Positions 15,314-22,800 of a DNA stretch of 64,000 bases are shown piece by piece. The DNA is from Tautonia plasticadhaerens (GTDB taxonomy: Bacteria > Planctomycetota > Planctomycetia > Isosphaerales > Isosphaeraceae). Every line of letters begins with the position of its first letter. The first letter of the stretch is position 1. The notes beneath the pieces were generated by a model. That model was given only the letters and a program-made list of their open reading frames with translations, had not been told where the DNA came from and ran no database searches. The stretch spans positions 5,518,001 to 5,582,000 of the forward strand of contig NZ_CP036426.1 of assembly GCF_007752535.1 (NCBI RefSeq), read 5' to 3'. The translations under genes and the position numbers were made by a program.

Positions 15314-16627
15314 ATGAATTCGATCCTTCACGCGACGATGGCCTTGCTCGTCGCCCCGATCGCGACGGCCGACGGCCCTCCGGACGGAGCCGCGCCGAAG
15401 CCCGTCCCCGAGACCCGGGCCGACCTGAAGCAGGCGCTCGAGGATTCGAAGCGGTCCGAGCCCCGCCTCCCGCTGCCGCCACTCTCGGTGGAGGAGGCCG
15501 AGCGGGCGGAGCAAGGCGGCTGGGGCGTGGTGAATAACGGCCGGATGAGGCGGCACTACCTCCCCCCGGGGTTCGTCTCGGGGGGCTTCCCGGGCCGGGA
15601 GGAGCCGGGCATGACGCTCGGCTACCCGTTCCAGACGACCCTGTTCTGGATCGTCTCGCGTGCCAATAACTGCACCTATTGCCTCGGACACCAGGAGAGC
15701 AAGCTCGCCTCCGCGGGCGTGGACGAGGACTACGTCGCCGCCCTCGACGGCGACTGGTCCGGGTTCACCCCGGCGGAACGCGCCGCCTTCGCCCTCACGA
15801 GGACGCTGACGACCGCCCCTCACGAGGTCGGCGACGCGCAGGTCGAGGCCCTCCGCCCGTTCTACGACGACGCCCAGATCCTCGAAATCCTCTACGTCGT
15901 CTCCAGCTTCAACGCCATGAACCGCTGGACCGGCGCGTTGAACATCCCCCAGGAGCACCACCGGGAATACCTCACCCCCACCGCCCCCGACTTCGCCTCG
16001 CTGGTCAGCCGGGTGGCCCCGCTCTCGCCCTCCGCCGGGGCCGGGGGTGGCGCGGCCCCCTGGGTGCGCCCGAGGCTGGAGTCGAGATCCGAGGTCGAGG
16101 AGCGGCTCGAGGCCGCCCGGGGGCGGACGCCCCGGGTCGAGCTGGTCTCCGCCGAGGAAGCCCGGGCCCGGGTCCCCGGCCTCGGCGAGAAGGAGCCGCC
16201 CCAGTGGATCCGACTGCTCGCGCACTTCCCGGGCGTCGGCGCCGAACGGGTGGCGATCCTCCGCGCCGTCGAGTCGGAGGGGACGCTCGACCCCCTGCTC
16301 CGGGCCCGGGCCTGCTGGGTCGCCGCCCGGAACGATCGCGCATGGTACGCCCTCGAACACGCCCGGCGCCGCCTCCTCGATCTCGGGGAGGACGACGACC
16401 GGATCTTCGCCCTGGACGGGTCGCTCGACGGCCTCCCGGAGGCGGAACGCCTCGCCCTGGGCTTCGCCCGGACGCTCACCGTCGACCCCGCCCTCGTCAC
16501 CGATGCCCAGGTGGAGGGCCTTCGCGAGCACTTCACCGATCATCAGGTCGCCGAGCTGATCGCCGTGGTGGCCGAGGCCGCCTTCTTCGACCGACTGACC
16601 GAGGCCGCCGGGCTGGCTCCGGAGTGA
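15314..16627 (+). CDS. Secreted double AhpD/carboxymuconolactone decarboxylase-like protein
   Basis: A 437-residue protein with a signal peptide (MNSILHATMALLVAPIATADG). The first domain (about residues 60-240) carries the AhpD-type catalytic signature NNCTYCLGHQ (CxxCxxxH), typical of peroxidase or CMD-family proteins acting on hydroperoxides. The second domain (about 320-435) repeats the fold (ACWVAARNDRAWYALEHAR) but has only one Cys in the corresponding segment, so it is probably structural. Both halves share the pattern LTxAERxAFAxTRTLT...VTDAQVEGLR. Export of such a protein is notable. An AGGAGA ribosome-binding site precedes the ATG; the upstream in-frame extension is rejected because it precedes the signal peptide. 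Confidence 0.85.
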   Translation: MNSILHATMALLVAPIATADGPPDGAAPKPVPETRADLKQALEDSKRSEPRLPLPPLSVEEAERAEQGGWGVVNNGRMRRHYLPPGFVSGGFPGREEPGMTLGYPFQTTLFWIVSRANNCTYCLGHQESKLASAGVDEDYVAALDGDWSGFTPAERAAFALTRTLTTAPHEVGDAQVEALRPFYDDAQILEILYVVSSFNAMNRWTGALNIPQEHHREYLTPTAPDFASLVSRVAPLSPSAGAGGGAAPWVRPRLESRSEVEERLEAARGRTPRVELVSAEEARARVPGLGEKEPPQWIRLLAHFPGVGAERVAILRAVESEGTLDPLLRARACWVAARNDRAWYALEHARRRLLDLGEDDDRIFALDGSLDGLPEAERLALGFARTLTVDPALVTDAQVEGLREHFTDHQVAELIAVVAEAAFFDRLTEAAGLAPE

Positions 16628-16630
16628 TAC

Positions 16631-16776
16631 CTCATTGCCTGGAAGACTAGCTTTCGGGTGGCCGGGGTGGCTGGGGTCTCGTCCGCGAGACCCCGGTCGC
16701 CGAGGCCACCGGACCGGGGTCTCGCAAACGAGACCCCGGCCACCCGAAGGTGATTAATCCAGGCGATTGCGTATGA
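16631..16776. repeat. 146-bp inverted-repeat element with two internal hairpins (REP/MITE-like)
   Basis: The ends are inverted: TTCGGGTGGCCGGGGT at 16653-16668 pairs perfectly with 16733-16748. The flanks CTCATTGCCTGGAAGACTAG and CCAGGCGATTGCGTATGAG also match imperfectly in inverted orientation. Inside are two perfect hairpins: GGGGTCTCG/CGAGACCCC with a 4-base loop (16673-16694), and CCGGGGTCTCG/CGAGACCCCGG with a 4-base loop (16714-16739). The element lies 3 bases after the AhpD-like stop codon and has no ORF. It could be a short non-autonomous mobile element, a REP-type repeat or a strong terminator. No second copy was found in this window. Confidence 0.65.
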
Positions 16777-16911
16777 GTTCCCCGGGGCGATCGCCCGGCC
16801 CCCCCTGTCGCCCGGGGGCGGGCCGGGGTATCTCTGGGATCGGGGGCCCTCCCGGTCCCTCCCGGATGAAAGGCGATCCGTGTTACCCAACGTCCACCGA
16901 GGAGTCGATCG

Positions 16912-18267
16912 ATGCGCCGAACTCCCGAAACCGGCCCCCGGGCGACCTCGACCCCGGTCCGGATCGCGATCGCGGCCCTCGCGGTCGCGATTTTGGCCCC
17001 GCCCTCGATCGCCCAGGACCCGGGGGATGGACGGTCGGCCGGGCTCTCGCCCGAGGCCCGGGAATTCTGGGACTCCGACCTCTCCAGCCGGCTCGGCGAC
17101 TGGATCGACGGCCGGATGGAGTCCACACCCTCGGGGGAACGCCCCGAATGGCTGCTCATGTTCGCCGACATCCTCCAGGGGAGGCAACTCGATGCCGCCG
17201 ACGGCTGGTTCAGCCGGCCCACCGGCGGCACCCGGTACGGCTGGGATTGGACCCGGGAGCGGTTCGACGGGGACGGCGACGGGGTCGTCGCCGCCCGGGA
17301 GTGGACCGGCCCCGCAGAGGACTTCGGCCTCGTCGACGCCGACGGCGACCGCGTGCTGACCGGGGCCGACTTCGAATGGCCCGAGCACGCCCTCGCCGGG
17401 GGGCCCGGCGTGGCGCTCTATTACCTCGCCGACGCCGACGCCAACGGCAAGGTCACGCGGGCCGAGTTCTTGCAACTCTTCGACCGGCTCGACGGCGGGG
17501 GGATCGGCTTCCTCTCCCGGGACGAGCTGAAGGGGGCCTTCGACCCGGGCACGATGAATCGGCTCATGATGGCCGGGGGGATCAAGGGGGGCGGCCCCCC
17601 GCCTAACCCGAACGGCCCGAGCAAGTCGACCCTGGTCCGGGGCCTGTTCTCCCAGGAGATCGGCTCCCTCTGGCCCGGCCCGGGGGTCGACGAGCCGGCA
17701 CCCGACTTCACCCTCCCCTCGGTCGACGGCGACCGGGACGTGACCCTCTCCTCCTATCAGGAGCGGACCGGCAAGCCCGTCGTCCTCATCTTCGGCAACT
17801 TCACCTGCGGCCCCTTCCGCAGCCAGGCCGGCAACGTCGAGAAGCTCTATCGACGCTATCGGGACCGCGTCGGGTTCCTGCTCGTCTACGTCCGGGAGGC
17901 CCACCCGACGGACGGCTGGCACATGTTCGACAACTTCCGCCAGGGGTATAACCTGGACCAGCCCACCACCTTCGGCCGCCGCGTCGAGGTCGCCCAGCAG
18001 TGCCGGGCGACGCTCGACCTGGACATCCCGATGCTGGTCGACGCGATCGACGACCCGGTCGGCACCCTCTACAGCGGCATGCCCGCCCGCCTCTACCTGA
18101 TCGACCGGGACGGCCGGGTGGCCTTCAAGAGCGGCCGGGGGCCCTTCGGCTTCAAGCCGGAGGAACTGGAACAGGCGATCGCCCTGATGCAATCCTCGGA
18201 GGCGTCGACCGCCCCCGGGAACGGAGACGAGGGGATGGAAGTCGAGGGGCCCGGACCGCAGGGATGA
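16912..18267 (+). CDS. EF-hand plus iodothyronine-deiodinase-like thioredoxin-fold protein
   Basis: A 451-residue protein with a signal peptide (about residues 1-35). Residues about 118-205 contain EF-hand loops (FDGDGDGVVAAREW, VDADGDRVLTGADF, ADADANGKVTRAEF), so calcium binding is expected. Residues about 260-425 form a thioredoxin-like redoxin domain closest to the type I iodothyronine deiodinase family: EPAPDFTLPSVDG, then FGNFTCGPFRSQ, where Cys299 stands at the position of the catalytic selenocysteine. PARLYLIDRDGRVAFKSG follows at about 391-408. Bacterial members are usually reductases or peroxiredoxin-like enzymes rather than true deiodinases. It is exported, so a periplasmic redox role is likely. 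The tail is acidic and low-complexity. Confidence 0.88.
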   Translation: MRRTPETGPRATSTPVRIAIAALAVAILAPPSIAQDPGDGRSAGLSPEAREFWDSDLSSRLGDWIDGRMESTPSGERPEWLLMFADILQGRQLDAADGWFSRPTGGTRYGWDWTRERFDGDGDGVVAAREWTGPAEDFGLVDADGDRVLTGADFEWPEHALAGGPGVALYYLADADANGKVTRAEFLQLFDRLDGGGIGFLSRDELKGAFDPGTMNRLMMAGGIKGGGPPPNPNGPSKSTLVRGLFSQEIGSLWPGPGVDEPAPDFTLPSVDGDRDVTLSSYQERTGKPVVLIFGNFTCGPFRSQAGNVEKLYRRYRDRVGFLLVYVREAHPTDGWHMFDNFRQGYNLDQPTTFGRRVEVAQQCRATLDLDIPMLVDAIDDPVGTLYSGMPARLYLIDRDGRVAFKSGRGPFGFKPEELEQAIALMQSSEASTAPGNGDEGMEVEGPGPQG

Positions 18268-18352
18268 TCCCCTCGATCCGAGGCCCGTCGGGCGTCGACG
18301 ATCGTCCGGGAGGCTCGCCCCGGCCGGGACCCGGCCTCGGGGGACGGGCCGC

Positions 18353-19501
18353 TCAGGGCCGGTCGGTCGGCGCGTCGACCGGCTCCAGGGTGACCTCGTC
18401 GATCCAGAGTGCCGAGGGGCCGTCCCCCTCGCAGTCGATGATGAATTTGAGCTGCATGGTCGTGGCCTTCGGCTCGGAGTGGAATTCGCGCTCGACGAGC
18501 ACCCACTCCCCCAGGCGATCGAGCGGCTCGACGCGCTTGGCCTGGGTCAGCGCCTCGTAGGAACTGGGTACGTCCTGATACTGCTTCACCTCGGCCTTAG
18601 CGTCTCCGGTGGAGTCCGTCGAGCGGTAGTAGCGGAAGCTCAGCCTCATGGGGACGTCGCGCCGGACCTTCAGGTCGCGGTACTGATACGACCGGAAGCC
18701 GGAGAGGGCGGCGTCGAGGTAGAGGCTGTCGGGGGGGGAGAAGTAGAACCGGGGATCGAGGCGCTCCTCGGGGATCGGCCCCAGCACGTCGATCGGCCGG
18801 TCGGTCGAGGCGTCCTGCTCGAGCGAGACGGCGTCCCGGAAGGAGGCCGGGCCGACCCCGAGCGTGACCTCACGGCCTCCCAGCAGCGGCTCGGAGGGCC
18901 CGTGCAGGTGGTGGCGGTGTTCCAGGCGGAGCCGGGCCCGGAGGACGCCACCCGGGGGCAGGGAGAAGGGGCCCGGCGGCGGCCCGCAGGAGGCACCCGG
19001 CTCGGGCTCGTCGGGGACCGGGCCGCCCTCGGGCCAGACCTGCAGGGTGGCCCGCTCGGCGCAGGACCGGGTCATCACGTCGGAGTCGATCAGCTCGGCG
19101 ATCGATTCCAGATCCTCACCCGCCCCAAGCGCATGGTCGGCCCGACGGGGCAGGCCGTGGCCGTCGGCCCGGGAGTTGGAGGCCCAGCCCTCGACCGTGC
19201 AGAAGATCGAACTCGGCTCGACGGGCAACGACTCGGGGCCCGGATTCCTCAGGCGGTATTCGACCCTCCAGGTCAGCCATCGTCGGCGGTGGTCCCCGTC
19301 CTCGCCGCGATCGGGCCGCAGGAGGGAGACGGAGCGTCCGACGCGCTCCAGGGACGGCCGGTCGTAGGGGCCGTCGGCCAGGGCGGGAGGCCCCGCCGCG
19401 CCCGAGGCAAGCAGGGAAAGCAGCATCAGGGGGCCGGCGTGTGGCCCGGCGGCGCGGCGGACGGATGCCCGGCCGGGCCGCCCCGAGCGGTCGATCGCCA
19501 T
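18353..19501 (-). CDS. Secreted hypothetical protein, beta-rich
   Basis: A 382-residue exported protein. The start ATG at 19501 (MAIDRSGRPGR) is preferred because GGAGG lies 6-7 bases upstream. A signal peptide follows (LMLLSLLASGAAGPPALADG). The body contains beta-strand-like segments (RWLTWRVEYRLRNPGPESL, RLSFRYYRSTDSTGDAKAEV, TMQLKFIIDCEGDGPSALWI) and ends IDEVTLEPVDAPTDRP. The closing IDEVTLE pattern is typical of a carbohydrate-binding-like jelly-roll domain. No catalytic motif is visible. Function unknown. Confidence 0.75.
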   Translation of the reverse strand: MAIDRSGRPGRASVRRAAGPHAGPLMLLSLLASGAAGPPALADGPYDRPSLERVGRSVSLLRPDRGEDGDHRRRWLTWRVEYRLRNPGPESLPVEPSSIFCTVEGWASNSRADGHGLPRRADHALGAGEDLESIAELIDSDVMTRSCAERATLQVWPEGGPVPDEPEPGASCGPPPGPFSLPPGGVLRARLRLEHRHHLHGPSEPLLGGREVTLGVGPASFRDAVSLEQDASTDRPIDVLGPIPEERLDPRFYFSPPDSLYLDAALSGFRSYQYRDLKVRRDVPMRLSFRYYRSTDSTGDAKAEVKQYQDVPSSYEALTQAKRVEPLDRLGEWVLVEREFHSEPKATTMQLKFIIDCEGDGPSALWIDEVTLEPVDAPTDRP

Positions 19502-19678
19502 GCGGGTCCTCCGCATCCGTGGAGGTCTCCCTGCCGTCCCCGCGTTCGACGAGGGGGTCGGCAGGGGTGCGAGCTGCGTCTCTCGAGACCGGTGCGCGGG
19601 AGGGTTCGCACCGATCGCGACCGGGAAGTTACGAAGAAATCCCGATCCGATCAATCCGGATCTCGGGACGGGGGCTCC

Positions 19679-19704
19679 GATCCCGGGCCTCTTCGCCCGG
19701 GATC
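19679..19704 (-). terminator. 10-bp perfect hairpin
   Basis: GATCCCGGGC (19679-19688) pairs perfectly with GCCCGGGATC (19695-19704) around CTCTTC. It is 155 bases beyond the protease stop codon, and may be a secondary terminator or part of the leader of the next gene. Confidence 0.4.
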
Positions 19705-19820
19705 GGTGGGGCCCGAATCCGGCCCCGAGAGCATCATAGGATCATCAGGGTCCGGGGTGAAGCACGCGTCCCCGATTTCAAACGTCGGGGTCCGAGCCGG
19801 GCCGGACCGCCTCGGGGGAT

Positions 19821-19844
19821 GGGGGGATGGTGCCCCATCCCCCC
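19821..19844 (-). terminator. Terminator hairpin of the giant protease gene
   Basis: GGGGGGATGG (19821-19830) pairs perfectly with CCATCCCCCC (19835-19844) around TGCC. On the minus strand it begins 15 bases after the stop codon at 19860. There is no U-tract, but the position is right for transcript termination or 3-prime protection. Confidence 0.6.
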
Positions 19845-19859
19845 CGGCGGTCGACCGCC

Positions 19860-22800
19860 TCATCGCCGACGGCGGAAGTCCCCGTCGGCGGGGTTGATCC
19901 AGCCCGGGTCGGCGTAGGTCCCATTCGCATCCCGGCCTGTAGCCCGCCAGGACGCGAGGTTGTAGAAGACCCCCTCCCCCGCGGCGAAGATGCCGTTGTT
20001 GTTGGGCGCCCAGTACTGATTGCGGTCGACCGTCCAGTTGGCCATCAGGCTGGGGCGAAGCCGGATGCCCATGTTGTAGAACGGGTCCCAGGAGCCCTGG
20101 GCGACGATCGTGTTCTCCAGGAACTCGGAGGGGCCGAGGCGGGCGTCGATGGTCAGGCCGTTGGTCTCGGTCGTGACCGGCGGCACGTAGACGTTGTTCC
20201 GATAGAACCCCATCGAGAGCCCCTCGACGCTGCCCAGGATCAACACCCCGCGTCGGCCGTTGTCGAAGAACTCGCTGTCCCGGATCACCAGGCGCCGGAG
20301 GTTGTCGCCGTAGACCCCCATGGCCTGGAAGCCGTCCTCGCCTCCGACGTGGAAGGCGGAGTCCTGCACGAGCACCGTGCCGAAGGTCGAGCCCGTCCGC
20401 TCCTGGTTGAAGGAGAGCCCGTTGGCCGGGCCGCCGAAGTCGACGCCGTCGATCAGGGTCCGGGAGTGCACCTGGTTCGGCGACCCGGCCTCCTGCCTCA
20501 GCTTCACGGCGAAGTTCACCACGCCATCCGCCTCGTCGAACCGCATCCAGCGGAGCAGGAGGTGGTCGAAGACGTTCGCGTAGACGTAGTGGCTGTGATA
20601 CGGGACCGCCGATGGCCCGGCCCCGCCGCTGGCCATCGTCCCGCCGAGGACGCTCACCCACTTCGTCGCGTCCAGATCCAGTCCGGATTGGTACGTCGCG
20701 GACCCGGAGAGGGCCTCCCAATCATAGGAGCAATTCCAGAAGACGAACCCGTAACCCCGGGCGTCGGCGCCGGCGGTGGGGGTGTGCGCGAAGATCTCGA
20801 TCAACGGCATGAAGCTGTTGGTCGTGTTCCCGCTGTAGAAGCTCGTCTCCAGGAGGTGGATGTTGTTGGCCTGGGCGTACTCGTCGCCCTCGCCCCCCAG
20901 CCGACTGACGTGGAAGGCCCGCCCCACGGCGCTCCTCAGGTCGAGCCCGTCGATGACGATGTCCTCGGCCCGGCTCGCTCGGGAGGCCCGGATCGCGATG
21001 GGCGTCTCCCGGGTGCTGATGATCGGCTTCGGGAGGCCCGGGTCGCCGTAGGAACCGATCCGGACGGGCCCATCCCCGGCCTCCGTGATCTGGATCGTCG
21101 AGGTCCGCTCGAAGAGGGACCCCCGCTTGATCAGCACCCGCATGCTCTCGCCCGAGGTCAGGGTCGCGTCGAGCCGATCGAAGGTGTTGAAGGGGGCCGC
21201 CTCCGAGCCGTCGGGGACGCCCCGGGAGATGCCGTCATAATTGGAGTCGAAGTAGATCACGGGCCCCGACCAGGCCGAGACGGTCACCTGCTCGTCCGTC
21301 CCGCCTTCGATCCGGTCGAGGATGAGCACCTCCGGCCGGACCGAGGCGCCGACCAGGCCCGACGCGTCGGCCGTGAGGGTCAGCCGATGTCCCAGCAGGT
21401 CCCCGGCGGCCTCGGGGCCGAGGAAGGCCCCGGTCCGGAGGTTGCCCGCCCCGATGTTCGGCAGGGCGGCCAGGGCCTGGACCACCGCGTCGGGCCCGGC
21501 GTCGTAGCGGATCGGCGCCGTCGTCCGGCCGGGCCCGCCGTCGACCGACGCGGTCAGCCGGAACGTGCCCCCGGAGGCGTGTCGGACCCTCACTTCCTGC
21601 TCCGCGGACCGCATCAGCGTGCTGGTGGACGCGGTGATGAGTTCCCCCGACTCGTCCTTGCCCCGGACCGTCAGCGTGATCGAGTACGAGCCGGGGGCCC
21701 GGTAGACGTAGGCCGCCTCAGGCCCCTCCTGCCCGGTGTTGGCGTCGATCAGGGCCCCGCTGACCGGGTGGACGAACAGCTCCTGGCCGCCCGGGTCGCC
21801 GAAGTCCCAGGTGTATTCCAGGTCCGTGAACGGATTGCCCGCCCCGGTCGTCGTCTCGGCGGCCGAGACCTGGACGACGAAGGGTTCGGTCCCCGAAGTC
21901 CGGGTGATCGTGATCCGGGGCTCGATGCGGTCCAGCCCGGGGATCGCCGGGCGTCCCCCGAAGGAGGTGATCCCCGACGCCTGGCCGAAGACGACATAGG
22001 AGACAGACTCGGCCCCGTGGGATCGCTCGCCGTCCCGCCACTGGTCCTCGACCGCCGCTAGTTGCAAGCTGTCGGGTCGCACCGGGTCGTCGCCGTAGAG
22101 GGCGGCCCAGGCGCCGTCCGCGTCGTTCATCGAGGAGGGCGAGAGCACCGCCGAGGAGGCCGAGGAGAGGCCCTCCAGCGGCGCGATGAACGGCGAAGAG
22201 TCGTCGAGGCCCTCGACCGACTCGCCGGTCCGGCCCGCCACGAAGTCCACGCCGTCGACGCTGTGGGCCCCCGCCTCGAAGACGAAGTAGCCGATCGTCT
22301 CGGGGGCCCGGGAGGTCGCCGGATCCTCGCCGACGTGCATGCCGACCGTCAGGTCGGTCGGCGAGGGGGCGACGTTCGGCGAGGCCCCGCTCGCCCAGAA
22401 CATCGAGGGCCTGGGGTCATTGGTGGACATGACCTGGCCGATGACGACCGGCATCTCGTACGACTGGGCGTACTCCAGGGGCAGGCCCTCGAACGATCCC
22501 CCCCCATCGGCCGCATCGATCGCGACCTTCCGGACCTCCATCTTCATCCCGGAGTGTTCGTCCGAGAACGTCCCCTCCTCCGAGACGAGGTAATGCACCC
22601 GAATCGATCCCGAGATCGGTTGCGATTCGTCGACCCGCTCCAGGGAGACGTCGTCGATCAGGGAGGTGCGGTCGCCGCCGAGGGTGTTGAGGCCGACCAG
22701 GGCGACGCGGGAGGCCCCGGCGGGCAGGGCGAAGGTGGCCTCGAAGGTCCGGTAGGCGTCGTCGGAGGGGGCGAAGCGGGCGACCTCGACGCCGCCGACG

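Larger units (their letters stand above)
19502..19859. other. Intergenic region with two strong hairpins
   Basis: A 358-base space downstream of the giant protease and upstream of the 382-residue protein. It holds the two hairpins annotated separately and a slightly AT-rich stretch at about 19625-19660. No ORF or RNA gene is convincing. Confidence 0.5.
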
